Shown here piece by piece: positions 17,704 to 26,081 of a stretch of 64,000 bases of DNA. The stretch spans positions 1 through 64,000 of the forward strand of contig JACKEQ010000019.1 of NCBI GenBank assembly GCA_020632885.1, written 5' to 3'. Source of the stretch: Alphaproteobacteria bacterium. Its GTDB lineage: Bacteria > Myxococcota_A > UBA796 > GCA-2862545. Below the pieces are notes generated by a model. That model saw nothing but the letters and a program-made list of their open reading frames with translations, did no database searches and had not been told where the DNA came from. Numbering within the stretch: the first letter of the stretch is position 1; every line of letters starts with the position of its first letter. The position numbers and the translations under genes were made by a program.

Positions 17704-18879
17704 ATGGTCGAAGTCATCGATACTCTCGTCGTCACCGACGACGAGCGCCCTCCCTCCAGCGGCCCCTGGGCCGCCTACGGTGCTTCCGCCGCCCAATGGG
17801 ACGATTGGAAGTGGCAGCTCCGGAACCGGATCCGTGACCTGGCCGGCCTGGAGCGGGTGTTCACGCTCACCGACGCCGAGCGCGAGGTGGTCGCACGCAT
17901 CGGGGGCAGGCTCCCGGTGGGCATCACGCCGTACTACGCCTCCCTCATCGACCCCACCGACCCCGACGACCCGATCCGCAAGACCGTCATCCCCCTCGCC
18001 TCCGAGCTCCTCGTGGGGCCCGGTGAGTACGTCGATCCGCTCGGCGAGGACCACGACAGCGCCGTCCCCGGGCTCGTCCACCGCTACCCGGACCGCGTGC
18101 TGTTCCTGGTGACGAACTTCTGTGCGGTGTACTGCCGCTACTGCACCCGCGCGCGGCTGGTCGGGCACACGGGCGAGTTCCACTTCAGCCTGACGCAGCA
18201 CAAGGCCGCCATCGACTACATCGCCGCGCACCCGGAGATCCGGGACGTGCTGATCAGCGGCGGCGACCCCCTGACCATGGCCGACGACAAGCTCGATCAG
18301 CTCCTCGGGGCCCTCCGTGCCATCCCACACGTCGAGTTCGTGCGCGTGGGATCCAAGGTCCCGGCCGTCATGCCCCAGCGGGTGACCACCGAGCTCGTGC
18401 GCGTGCTCCGCAAGCACCGCGCGTGGCTCTCGCTCCACGCCATGCACCCCCGCGAGCTCACGCCCGAGTTCCGCGCCATGGCCGATCGCGTGGCGGATGG
18501 CGGCGTGCCGATGGGCTCGCAGACCGTCCTGCTCGAGGGCGTGAACGACGAGCTCCCGGTGATGAAGTCCCTGATGCAGGGGCTGCTGACCTGCCGGATC
18601 CGCCCGTACTACATCTACCAGTGCGACCCGATCCACGGATCCGCGCACCTCCGCACCACCGTCAGCAAGGGCCTCGAGATCATCTCGGGCCTTCGCGGGC
18701 ACACCACGGGCTACGCGGTGCCCGCATACGTCGTGGACGCACCCGGCGGCGGCGGCAAGATCCAGCTCCTCCCCGACGCCATCATCGGTCGTGATGGCGA
18801 CGACATCCTGCTCCGGAACTTCGAGGGCGGCACGTACCGCTACCACGACCCCGAGAGCACCGTCGGGATGACGCTGTGA
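17704..18879 (+). CDS. kamA: KamA-family lysine 2,3-aminomutase (radical SAM)
   Basis: A 391-residue radical SAM, PLP-dependent aminomutase. The 4Fe-4S triad is Cys140-x3-Cys144-x2-Cys147 within TNFCAVYCRYCTRAR. Other family features are WKWQLRNRIRDL near the N-terminus, GITPYYASLID, ISGGDPLTMADDKL, GSKVPAVMPQRVT, IRPYYIYQCDPIHGSAH and a C-terminal VDAPGGGGKI (PLP-lysine region). ATG 17704 has GGAG eight bases upstream; GTG 17698 is less likely. Known enzymes convert L-lysine to beta-lysine, but glutamate and other variants exist. First gene of a coupled operon with two ATP-grasp ligases and acetyl-transfer/removal enzymes. Confidence 0.93.
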   Translation: MVEVIDTLVVTDDERPPSSGPWAAYGASAAQWDDWKWQLRNRIRDLAGLERVFTLTDAEREVVARIGGRLPVGITPYYASLIDPTDPDDPIRKTVIPLASELLVGPGEYVDPLGEDHDSAVPGLVHRYPDRVLFLVTNFCAVYCRYCTRARLVGHTGEFHFSLTQHKAAIDYIAAHPEIRDVLISGGDPLTMADDKLDQLLGALRAIPHVEFVRVGSKVPAVMPQRVTTELVRVLRKHRAWLSLHAMHPRELTPEFRAMADRVADGGVPMGSQTVLLEGVNDELPVMKSLMQGLLTCRIRPYYIYQCDPIHGSAHLRTTVSKGLEIISGLRGHTTGYAVPAYVVDAPGGGGKIQLLPDAIIGRDGDDILLRNFEGGTYRYHDPESTVGMTL

Positions 18880-19856
18880 AGATCGGCATGACCTACGACC
18901 TCCGCTCCGAGTACCTCGCCATGGGGATGGGAGAGGAGGAGACCGCGGAGTTCGACCGCGGCGAGACCATCGACCAGCTCGAGGCCGCACTTCGCACCCT
19001 CGGGCACACGCCTGTGCGCATCGGCAACGTCCGGGCGCTCGTGGCCGCGCTGGCCGCCGGCGAGCGCTGGGACGCCGTGCTGAACATCTGCGAGGGCGTG
19101 CGCGGCTACGGTCGTGAGGCGCAGGTCCCAGCGCTCCTCGAGGCGTACGGGATCCCCTGCACGTTCGCCGATCCGCTCACCGCGTCGCTGACCCTCCACA
19201 AGGGTATGGCGAAGCGGGTGCTGCGTGACGCGGGCGTGCCGACAACGCCGTTCGTGCTCGTGAGCCGGCTCGAGGACATCGAAGCGGTAGACCTCCCGTT
19301 CCCGCTGTTCTGCAAGCCGGTCGCCGAGGGCACCGCCAAGGGGATCCACCCCACGAGCCGGGTGCTCGATCGGGACGCCCTGCGCGAGGTGTGCGGGCGC
19401 CTGCTCGCCCAGTACCGCCAGCTGGTGCTCGTCGAGCCCTTCCTGCCGGGCCGCGAGTTCACCACCGCGATCGTCGGAGAGGGAGACACGGCCGAGGTCG
19501 TCGGCACGATGGAGGTGATCCTCCTGCCCGGGCTCGCCGAGCAGCACGCCTACACCTACCTGAACAAGGAGGAGTCGGAGGAGCGCTGCGACTTCCCTCT
19601 GGCCACGGGCACGGACGCCGAGGACTGCGCGCGTGTCGCCCTCGCCGCCTGGAGGGCGCTGGGCTGCCGGGATGCCGGGCGCGTCGACCTCCGGGCGGAC
19701 GCCTCCGGCACGCTGATGGTCATGGAGGCCAACCCGCTTCCCGGGATGCACGAGTTCCACAGCGACCTCCCGATGATCTGCGCGCGTGTCGGAGTGACGT
19801 ACGTCGACCTCGTGGGCCGGATCGTGGACGCCGCTCTGGCCCGCCGGGGCGCGTGA
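18876..19856 (+). CDS. D-Ala-D-Ala-ligase-like ATP-grasp enzyme (1)
   Basis: The GTG start overlaps the kamA stop (GTGA). The 326-residue product follows the Ddl fold: KIGMTYDLRSEY, VLNICEGVRGYGREAQVPALL, GIPCTFADPLTASLTLHKG, the ATP-binding FPLFCKPVAEGTAKGIH, VEPFLPGREFTTAIVG, and metal ligands in GRVDLRADASGTLMVMEANPL. A separate Ddl sits in the division cluster at 57.6 kb, so this is not the housekeeping enzyme. Ligation of an amino acid or beta-amino acid made by the aminomutase is inferred from context; the substrate is unknown. Confidence 0.85.
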   Translation: MKIGMTYDLRSEYLAMGMGEEETAEFDRGETIDQLEAALRTLGHTPVRIGNVRALVAALAAGERWDAVLNICEGVRGYGREAQVPALLEAYGIPCTFADPLTASLTLHKGMAKRVLRDAGVPTTPFVLVSRLEDIEAVDLPFPLFCKPVAEGTAKGIHPTSRVLDRDALREVCGRLLAQYRQLVLVEPFLPGREFTTAIVGEGDTAEVVGTMEVILLPGLAEQHAYTYLNKEESEERCDFPLATGTDAEDCARVALAAWRALGCRDAGRVDLRADASGTLMVMEANPLPGMHEFHSDLPMICARVGVTYVDLVGRIVDAALARRGA

Positions 19857-20782
19857 TGGCCCTCGACGTCCTCGTCCTCCACGACGCCGTCGCGGAGGAT
19901 GGGCCGCCCGATCAGCTCGACGCGCTCGAGCAGGCCGAGGTGTTCCGGCGCGCGCTCCCGGACTGCCGTGTGCGCATCGCGCCCTTCGGACCCGCGGTCG
20001 TGCCCCGTGCGCTGGCGGCGGACGTCGTCGTGAACCTCGTGGAGTCGATCGACGGGGACGGGCGGCGCGGGCACATGGCGGCCGCCATGCTCGGCGCGTG
20101 CGGGGTCCGCTACACCGGCAACGATGCTGCCGTCCTCGCCCTGACCGGCGACAAGGAGCTCACCAAGGCCGTGCTCGCGGCCGCCGGGCTCGCCGTGCCG
20201 GCATCCTGGCCCGAAGGGGGGCCACGCTGGATCGTGAAGTCCCGCTGGGAGGACGCCTCGCTCGGCCTGGAGGCGGACTGCATCGTGTCCGCCGCGGACC
20301 TGCCGGCGGCCGCCCATCGGCTCGCTCCGCGCCTGGGGGGCGAGGTGGTCGTCGAGACCTTCGTGCAGGGTGAAGAGGTGAACGTCGCGATCCTCGAGAT
20401 CGACGGCGTCCCGCGTGTTCTCCCGATGGCCCGCATCGCCTTCGACCTCCCGGCCGGGCAGGACGCCATCGTCGGCTACCGGGCGAAGTGGGAGGCGGAC
20501 TCCCCCGAAGCGCTCGGCACGCCGCGGAGCTTCGATCTCGGCGGGCTCGACGTAGACGCCCTGCACACGGGCTCCCTGCGCGCGTGGGAGGCCGCAGGCC
20601 TGCGCGGGTACGCGAGGGTGGACTGGAGGGTGCCGGCCGACGGACCTCCCGTCGTGCTCGAGCTCAACGCCAACCCCTGCCTCTCTCCCGACGCCGGCTT
20701 CATGGCCGCCGCCGGCCAGGCCGGGCTCGCCGAGCGCGACGTCGTGCTCGCCATCCTCCGTGCCGCTGGAGCCCACCCTTGA
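19856..20782 (+). CDS. D-Ala-D-Ala-ligase-like ATP-grasp enzyme (2)
   Basis: Starts with ATG overlapping the preceding stop (TGATG). The 308 residues include VVVNLVESIDGDGRRGHMAAA, a Ddl-like N-lobe, GVRYTGNDAAVLALTGDKELTK, PRWIVKSRWEDASLGLEADC (nucleotide-binding strand and loop), VVETFVQGEEVNVAILE and the metal-binding ending YARVDWRVP ... VVLELNANPCLSPDAG. It is clearly a diverged paralogue of the preceding ligase. Two different ligases in tandem suggest two successive ATP-dependent bonds in one small product. Confidence 0.83.
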   Translation: MALDVLVLHDAVAEDGPPDQLDALEQAEVFRRALPDCRVRIAPFGPAVVPRALAADVVVNLVESIDGDGRRGHMAAAMLGACGVRYTGNDAAVLALTGDKELTKAVLAAAGLAVPASWPEGGPRWIVKSRWEDASLGLEADCIVSAADLPAAAHRLAPRLGGEVVVETFVQGEEVNVAILEIDGVPRVLPMARIAFDLPAGQDAIVGYRAKWEADSPEALGTPRSFDLGGLDVDALHTGSLRAWEAAGLRGYARVDWRVPADGPPVVLELNANPCLSPDAGFMAAAGQAGLAERDVVLAILRAAGAHP

Positions 20783-22512
20783 TCCGCATCCACCGCGTCA
20801 TCGACGACACCCTCCCCCGGGACGCCCGATCGCTGACCGCCGCGGTCACCCTGCTCGAGGGCCGCTTCCCGGACGCACCCGCCGGGGAGTTCGCGAAGCT
20901 GGGCCCCTCGCTGCGCGACCCTCTGCGGCGCCAGCTCCGCACGCTGCTCTACGTCGCCGAGGACCACCGGGGCCAGCTGCGCGGCTGTGCGGTGGTCCAG
21001 CACGACCCCGGCGTCGGGTACGTCTACCTGGACTGGCTCGCGAGCGCCGTGGGCGAGACCGGCGGCGTGGGTGCGGCGCTGTGGGGTCGCGTGTTCGACG
21101 ATGCCGCGCGCCTCGAGGCGGTCGGCGTGTTCCTCGAGTGCCTGCCAGACGAGCCCGACAGCCGGGGCCGGGTCCCCGAGCACCAGAAGGACAACCGTCG
21201 CAGGCTCGCCTTCTACGAGCGCCACGGCGCGCGCCCCATCATCGGGACGGCCTACGAGACGCCCGTGAAGGAAGGGGATCACGACCTGCCCTACCTCGTG
21301 GTGGCCCTGTGCCGGCCGGGCGCCCTGCCTGCCTCGGTGGCCCAGCGGGTCGCCCGCTCCATCCTGGAGAAGAAGTACGCTGGCTACTGCCCTCCCGAGT
21401 ACGTCGAGAAGGTGGTGGACTCGTTCCGCGACCCCATCCAGCTGCGCCCATCACGGCACGCCCCTCCTCCCCTCCCCGACCCTGTGAGCATGGCGGAGGA
21501 GGACCGCATCGCGCTCGTCGTCTTCGAGGGTCACGGAGCCCACCACATCCGGGAGCGCGGCTACGTCGAGGCCCCGGCACGGGTGGATCGCATCCGGGCC
21601 GTCCTGGAGGGCTCGGGACGGTTCGCGAAGGTGGAGCCGCGCCGGTTCCCGCGCACCGCGATCACCGCCGTCCACGATCCGAAGTACGTGAGCTGGCTCG
21701 AGAACGTCGCCGAGACCCTCGAGCCCGGCAATCTCGTGTACCCCTATGTCTTCCCCGTCCGGAACGCTGCGCGGATGCCGGAGGATCTCGCGATCCGCGC
21801 TGGCTACTGGTGCATCGACACCTTCACCCCGCTGCACCGCGACGTCGCGTCCATCGCCAGAGGTGCCGCCGAGACCGCCCTCACCGCGGCCCAGGAGGTC
21901 CTGAACGGTCGGAGGGTCGCCTACGCGCTCGTGCGCCCGCCTGGACACCACGCGGAACGCGCTCTGTACGGGGGCTTCTGCTACTTCAACAACGCCGCCA
22001 TCGCCGCCCAGCACCTGCGCACCAAGGGGGTCGCGCGGGTCGCCATGCTCGACCTCGACTACCATCACGGCAACGGGCAGCAGGACATCTTCTACAGGCG
22101 GAGCGACGTCCTGACGGTGAGCCTGCACGGCAACCCGAAGTTCGCCTACCCCTACTTCGCCGGGTTCGCGGACGAGACCGGCGAGGCCGAGGGTGAAGGG
22201 TTCAACCTGAACATCCCGCTGCCCGAGCACCTCGACGGTGAAGGGTACTGCGCGCCCCTCCGCAAGGCGCTCGACCGCGTCCGGTCCTTCGATCCCGGGG
22301 TGCTCGTGGTGTGTCTGGGGCTCGACCCCGCGAAGAACGACCCCACGGGCACCTGGTCGCTTCGGGAGGCCGACTTCCGGGCCAATGGGCGAGCGGTCGG
22401 GCAGCTGCGTCGCCCCACACTGGTCGTCCAGGAGGGCGGCTACGGGCTGCGCGTGCTGGGCCGGCACGCGCTCGCCTTCCTCACCGGCCTGCACGAGGAG
22501 ATGCTGTCATGA
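20779..22512 (+). CDS. GNAT acetyltransferase - histone-deacetylase-family amidohydrolase fusion
   Basis: The TTG start overlaps the preceding stop (TTGA). Residues ~20-180 form a GNAT-like domain (LRTLLYVAEDHRGQLRGCAV, VGYVYLDWLASAVGETGGVG, RRLAFYERHGARPI). Residues ~240-577 are an HDAC/acetylpolyamine-amidohydrolase domain: RVDRIRAVLEG, LVRPPGHHAERA (His390-His391), FCYFNNAAIAAQ, LDLDYHHGNGQQ (zinc ligands Asp427/His429), HGNPKFAYPYF, CLGLDPAKNDPTG, and VVQEGGYG. Both halves look complete. Addition and removal of an acetyl group by one polypeptide is unusual. In this operon the target may be acetylated lysine/beta-lysine or a peptide of it; this is inference. Confidence 0.85.
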   Translation: MIRIHRVIDDTLPRDARSLTAAVTLLEGRFPDAPAGEFAKLGPSLRDPLRRQLRTLLYVAEDHRGQLRGCAVVQHDPGVGYVYLDWLASAVGETGGVGAALWGRVFDDAARLEAVGVFLECLPDEPDSRGRVPEHQKDNRRRLAFYERHGARPIIGTAYETPVKEGDHDLPYLVVALCRPGALPASVAQRVARSILEKKYAGYCPPEYVEKVVDSFRDPIQLRPSRHAPPPLPDPVSMAEEDRIALVVFEGHGAHHIRERGYVEAPARVDRIRAVLEGSGRFAKVEPRRFPRTAITAVHDPKYVSWLENVAETLEPGNLVYPYVFPVRNAARMPEDLAIRAGYWCIDTFTPLHRDVASIARGAAETALTAAQEVLNGRRVAYALVRPPGHHAERALYGGFCYFNNAAIAAQHLRTKGVARVAMLDLDYHHGNGQQDIFYRRSDVLTVSLHGNPKFAYPYFAGFADETGEAEGEGFNLNIPLPEHLDGEGYCAPLRKALDRVRSFDPGVLVVCLGLDPAKNDPTGTWSLREADFRANGRAVGQLRRPTLVVQEGGYGLRVLGRHALAFLTGLHEEMLS

Positions 22513-22979
22513 GGATCCACGTCATGGAGGCCGATGTCGCGGCCGTCCGCACCCTCACTGCTGCCACCGGCTTCTTCCGACCCGACGAGGTCGACATCGC
22601 CGTGGAGCTGGTCGAGGACGGGTTGTCCAAGGGCAACACCAGCGACTACCGCTTCTTCTTCGAGGACGGCGAGGACGGGCTCGTCGCCTATGCCTGCTAT
22701 GGGCGTGTCCCATGCACGGTGGCTTCCTGGGACCTGTACTGGATCGCGGTGGACCCCCTGCTGCAGGGTCAGGGCATCGGTCGACGGCTGGTCGAGGCGG
22801 TCGAGGCGGACGTGCGGCGGTGCGGGGGGGCCGGCATCTACGTCGACACCGCCGGCCGCCCCGACTACGCGCCCACCCGCGGCTTCTACATGGCCTGTGG
22901 CTACAGTGAGGCCGCGAGGTTCCCGGACTTCTACGCGCCCGACGACGCGAAGGTCGTGTACGCCAAGCGCTTCGTGTAG
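22509..22979 (+). CDS. GNAT-family N-acetyltransferase (kamA operon)
   Basis: Starts with ATG overlapping the HDAC fusion stop (ATGA). A 156-residue GNAT domain with LVAYACYGRVPCTVASWDLYW, IAVDPLLQGQGIGRRLVEAVE (acetyl-CoA loop QGQGIG) and IYVDTAGRPDYAPTRGFYMACGY. The similarity is to peptide/amino-acid acetyltransferases. Lysine 2,3-aminomutases are paired elsewhere with beta-lysine acetyltransferase (AblB) to make the osmolyte N-epsilon-acetyl-beta-lysine, which makes that substrate worth testing. It is last in the operon; the next gene is convergent, four bases away. Confidence 0.85.
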   Translation: MRIHVMEADVAAVRTLTAATGFFRPDEVDIAVELVEDGLSKGNTSDYRFFFEDGEDGLVAYACYGRVPCTVASWDLYWIAVDPLLQGQGIGRRLVEAVEADVRRCGGAGIYVDTAGRPDYAPTRGFYMACGYSEAARFPDFYAPDDAKVVYAKRFV

Positions 22980-22983
22980 CGCG

Positions 22984-23364
22984 TCAGCCCGCCACCTCGA
23001 ACCAGGGGCCGCAGGCATACGTGTGCAGGATCTCCGCGCCAGCGGGGATGTCGTGCAGCGCGTAGAGCTCGAACACCCAGCCCAACCCCTCCACCTGCAG
23101 GCAACGGCGGGCTGCGTTGGGGGTGTCGGAGTGGTTGGAGACGGATGACATGCCGAGCACCATCAGCCCGCCCTCGTCGGGATGGCCGGGGTGCGCGAAG
23201 TAGTAGTGCTCCAGCTCGGTGCCGACGATGGCGTCGGTGTCGGGATCGGACAGCTCGATGGTGGGAGCGCGCTCGATGACATCGCCGCGCGCGATGGGAG
23301 CACAGGCGAACAGACCTCGCCCCTTGCCGGGGGCCACTCGGATCTCGATGGGTTGCGTGAGCAT
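22984..23364 (-). CDS. SET-domain protein
   Basis: A 126-residue single SET domain, preceded by GGAGG. The visible motifs are GKGRGLFACAPIARGDVIE, LMVLGMSSVSNHSDTPNA (the NHS knot) and YALHDIPAGAEILHTYACGPWF (the ELxxxY-like ending). SET proteins transfer methyl groups from SAM to lysine. Bacterial stand-alone versions of this size exist but their targets are mostly unknown. It faces the kamA operon convergently and lies near an acetylase/deacetylase fusion, so a lysine-modification theme is possible but unproven. Confidence 0.82.
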   Translation of the reverse strand: MLTQPIEIRVAPGKGRGLFACAPIARGDVIERAPTIELSDPDTDAIVGTELEHYYFAHPGHPDEGGLMVLGMSSVSNHSDTPNAARRCLQVEGLGWVFELYALHDIPAGAEILHTYACGPWFEVAG

Positions 23365-23434
23365 CGGACCTCCGCCGGGATCGTAGCCGGGCGCCCGGCC
23401 CCCGCAATGGCAGTGCGACAGGCGATCCACTCCG

Positions 23435-24220
23435 TCAGCGCGGGCCTCTCAGACCCAGATCTGCCACTCCCTCCCGGACCCTCCCCATGAACTCCGGCCC
23501 GGGGTCCACCTTCTGGCTCCGGTAGTCGGGGTCGAGCTCGCGGTACAGCGGTCCGCCGCGCATCTCGCCGGTCTCGTAGTGGCCCACGAGGTGGGTGATC
23601 GGGAAGCGGGCCGCGAGGTACCGCACCAGCGCGATGTTCGCGTCGACCTGGGCCGGCGTCAGGGGCCAGCGACGCGTCCCCCCGACGTTCTCCACACCGA
23701 TGGCGACGTGGTTGAGGCCGATGGCGTGCCGGGCCACGCGGTCCTCGGGCACCAGGCGGTAGATCGTGCCGTCCCGGTCGACCAGGAAGTGCGCGGAGGT
23801 GTTCACCGCCATCTCCGGCTCCACGCCCGGCTTCCGGGTCCGCTCGCTCGCGAACTCGTTCCAGGCGGACCGGGCGGTGGGTCCGGCGGTCCAGTGGAGC
23901 ACGATCACGCGCGGCACCAGGGTGGTGTCCGCGAGGTCGTCACCGGTCAGGAAGTCGGCGCCCACGTGGTAGCGGAGGTAGGCCACGGTCGCTCGGGTGC
24001 GCTCGTCGCCGTAGGGCAGCAGGTGGTCGACGATGGGCGGGCCCACGACCTCCTCCGACCGCGGGGCCGGGACGTCGCCCGCATCCGGGAGCTCCGCGGG
24101 GCCCGCGTGCTCGGCCTCTGTGGGCACAGGAAGACCGGAGGACGCCCGCCAGGCGGCCGCTCCGAGAGCGAGCGCCGCGACGAGAGTCCCGCCGAGGGCG
24201 ACACGCGGGCGAGAGGACAT
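23435..24220 (-). CDS. N-acetylmuramoyl-L-alanine amidase (Amidase_2/PGRP)
   Basis: A 261-residue protein with an N-terminal signal/anchor (ALGGTLVAALALGAAAW) and a zinc amidase domain. Ligand positions are seen in RVIVLHWTAGP (first His), THLVGHYETG (second His) and SQKVDPGPEF (third ligand Asp in place of Cys). HFLVDRDGTIYRLV and NHVAIGVENVGG are also typical. It cleaves the amide between muramic acid and the stem peptide in the periplasm. The ATG overlaps the TetR stop by one base, so they are co-transcribed. Confidence 0.88.
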   Translation of the reverse strand: MSSRPRVALGGTLVAALALGAAAWRASSGLPVPTEAEHAGPAELPDAGDVPAPRSEEVVGPPIVDHLLPYGDERTRATVAYLRYHVGADFLTGDDLADTTLVPRVIVLHWTAGPTARSAWNEFASERTRKPGVEPEMAVNTSAHFLVDRDGTIYRLVPEDRVARHAIGLNHVAIGVENVGGTRRWPLTPAQVDANIALVRYLAARFPITHLVGHYETGEMRGGPLYRELDPDYRSQKVDPGPEFMGRVREGVADLGLRGPR

Positions 24221-24906
24221 CAGGTGCCCCGATCCTTCCGGGCTGGAGTGTCGGCGGCGCCGAGGTGGCCCAGGCCCGCGAGCCAGGTGTCGAGCACGAA
24301 CTCGAGGTCGGCCGCTGGACGGGTGCTGAGGAAGTACGGCGCCAGCGCCATGAGCGCCTGGCGCTCGGTGGACAGCCCCGCCATCCCCGCTTCTCGCCAC
24401 GCCAGCTCGGCAGCCTCCAGGGTGGACTCCGCGCCGCGCGTGTGGGTGATGACGAGGCCCATCACCATCGCCAGGAAGCCTCGGAACGCGCTGACCTGGT
24501 GGGAGGGGGACAGGCCCGCGTCCGAGAGACAGGTCAGCGCCGCCTCCATCACCGCGAAGAGGCCCGGTGAGGTGGGACGTCCACGCTCTGACGCCAACAC
24601 GGGGATCAGCGCTGGATGCGCAGCCAGCGCCTGGTAGAAGTCCACGGCCAGCGTTCGCACCCTCTCCTGCCATGGGGCGTGGGGGTCCGGTGGGGTGATC
24701 CCGGAGAGCGCACGATCCACCATCGCGTCCAGAAGCGCGGGCTTGCTCGGCACGTGGTTGTACAGACTGGTCACGTGGACCCCCAGCCTGCGGGCGACCC
24801 CGCGGAGGGAGACTCCATCGGCCCCCGAGGCATCCAGCTCGACGAGGGCTGCCTCGACGATGCGCTCGAGTGTGAGGGGTTCTGCGCTGCGTCGACGGCG
24901 TTCCAT
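24220..24906 (-). CDS. TetR-family regulator (1)
   Basis: A 228-residue TetR protein: HTH at about 12-57 (LERIVEAALVELDASGADG, VARRLGVHVTSLYNHVPSK) and a helical ligand domain. I prefer ATG 24906 (AGGTGGG upstream); GTG 24915 is possible. It is closely related along its whole length to the second TetR at 27770, sharing LVITHTRG/VLTHTRG and the final LDTWL/LDAWL. Divergent from the cytochrome c gene, with palindromes of GTAGGT between them, which it probably binds. Confidence 0.85.
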   Translation of the reverse strand: MERRRRSAEPLTLERIVEAALVELDASGADGVSLRGVARRLGVHVTSLYNHVPSKPALLDAMVDRALSGITPPDPHAPWQERVRTLAVDFYQALAAHPALIPVLASERGRPTSPGLFAVMEAALTCLSDAGLSPSHQVSAFRGFLAMVMGLVITHTRGAESTLEAAELAWREAGMAGLSTERQALMALAPYFLSTRPAADLEFVLDTWLAGLGHLGAADTPARKDRGT

Positions 24907-24950
24907 CGTACCCACCTATCCGCGCGGGTCGTGGTGCCGGAACAAACACC

Positions 24951-24979
24951 GTAGGTTACGCCTGACCTACACTGTAGGT
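24951..24979. promoter_or_regulatory. Putative TetR operator
   Basis: Three half-sites: GTAGGT (24951-24956), ACCTAC (24965-24970) and GTAGGT (24974-24979). The last two form a perfect palindrome ACCTAC-ACT-GTAGGT. It lies between the TetR start and the cytochrome c ribosome site (AAGGAG 24980-24985), so repressor binding would block both directions. Confidence 0.65.
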
Positions 24980-24990
24980 AAGGAGTGCCC

Positions 24991-25332
24991 ATGACCCGCT
25001 ACGTCGTCCCGTTCGTCCTGATCGCCTGTCACAACGTGAACCCCCGGGCCAACACGATCGCCGAGCTGGAGGGAGATGCGCTCGCCGGCCAGCTGACCTA
25101 CGAGGTCGCGTGCCAGGAGTGCCACGGTGAGGACGGCCGTGGCACAGACCGGTCGCTCCACGGCAACAAGCCCGTGGACTTCACGACGGCTGCCCACTAC
25201 TACCGTGCTCCCGTGTTCATCACCTTCATCCTCGATGGAGTGGACGGCACGGACATGGAGCCCTGGGGGCAGCTCCAGGACCAGGAGATCGCGGACGTGT
25301 ATGCCCACATCCTCGCGCTGCCGGTGGAGTGA
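24991..25332 (+). CDS. Mono-haem cytochrome c lipoprotein
   Basis: A 113-residue lipoprotein: signal MTRYVVPFVLIAC, then a class I cytochrome with one haem site CQECHGEDGRG and a downstream methionine region (GTDMEPWGQLQDQEIADVYA) that fits the axial ligand. AAGGAG is five bases upstream of the ATG. It is an electron carrier anchored in the envelope, under the adjacent operator. The stop overlaps the CPBP protease start (GTGA), so expression of the two is coupled. Confidence 0.85.
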   Translation: MTRYVVPFVLIACHNVNPRANTIAELEGDALAGQLTYEVACQECHGEDGRGTDRSLHGNKPVDFTTAAHYYRAPVFITFILDGVDGTDMEPWGQLQDQEIADVYAHILALPVE

Positions 25333-26081
25333 GTCACCAACGCGAGCTCGGGGCCTTCTCGTGCCTGTTGCTGGGCACCTCCGGGGCCCTTTGGGCGGCG
25401 GATTGGTGGGCAGACCTGCCGCTCCTGCCTGCCGACCTGCCTGCGAGCGCGGCGATGGCCCTGCTACCGGCGGCATGCGCGATGGTGGTGCTCCGTTCGA
25501 CCCACCTGGCGCGACGCGCGTTCGACCTGCGGCGGGCGCCTCGGCCACTCCTGCTGCTCGCGGTCGCAGTCTGGCCTGCGACACTGACGCTCGCAGGCCC
25601 CGTCCACGCGGCGCCTCCGGCGGTGACTGGCGTTCAGGCCGTGGGGCTGGGTGTCGCGGTCGGCCTGGGTGCGCTGACCGAGGAGCTCGGGTGGCAGGGG
25701 TTCGTCTGGCCGCGCCTACACCTCCGTCCCCTCCCGGCCGCGGCTGCTCTGGGGGTGGCATGGGCGGCATGGCACGTGGTCCCCTACGTACACATGGGAC
25801 ACGACGCGTCCTGGATCGCCTGGCACTGCGCCGTGACGGTGTGCGTGCGCGTCGTCCTCGTGTGGTTCTTCCTCCGCGCCCGCCGCAGCGTAGCTGTGGC
25901 GGCGCTGTTCCACGCGTCCTGCAACCTCGCGTACTTCCTCCACCCATGGGGCTACGAGCCGGCGCGGACGTTCCCGGTGGCCGTCGCGCTGTGCTTGCTG
26001 TTGGTCGCGAGCGACCCCACTCGGTGGAGGCGGTCCGACGCGGGAGCGAGGGGAGGCGCTCCCGTCAGATCCACAGCTTGA
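25329..26081 (+). CDS. CPBP-family intramembrane protease
   Basis: A 250-residue multi-spanning protein with about six to seven hydrophobic segments. The CPBP/ABI signature is present: LTEELGWQGFVWPRL (EExxxR-like, here with Glu-Glu and Trp-Gln), AWAAWHVVPYVHMG (His) and VAALFHASCNLAYF (His and Asn). Such proteins are CAAX-protease-like glutamyl proteases of the membrane; the substrate is unknown. Translationally coupled to the cytochrome c gene. The 3' end overlaps the convergent cytochrome b562 gene by 17 bases. Confidence 0.82.
   Translation: MSHQRELGAFSCLLLGTSGALWAADWWADLPLLPADLPASAAMALLPAACAMVVLRSTHLARRAFDLRRAPRPLLLLAVAVWPATLTLAGPVHAAPPAVTGVQAVGLGVAVGLGALTEELGWQGFVWPRLHLRPLPAAAALGVAWAAWHVVPYVHMGHDASWIAWHCAVTVCVRVVLVWFFLRARRSVAVAALFHASCNLAYFLHPWGYEPARTFPVAVALCLLLVASDPTRWRRSDAGARGGAPVRSTA

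Noticed and set aside
18876..20782. ATP-grasp genes as vancomycin-type D-Ala-D-Lac resistance ligases
   Set aside because: No VanH/VanX-like neighbours and the context is an aminomutase operon; the housekeeping ddl is separate at 57.6 kb.
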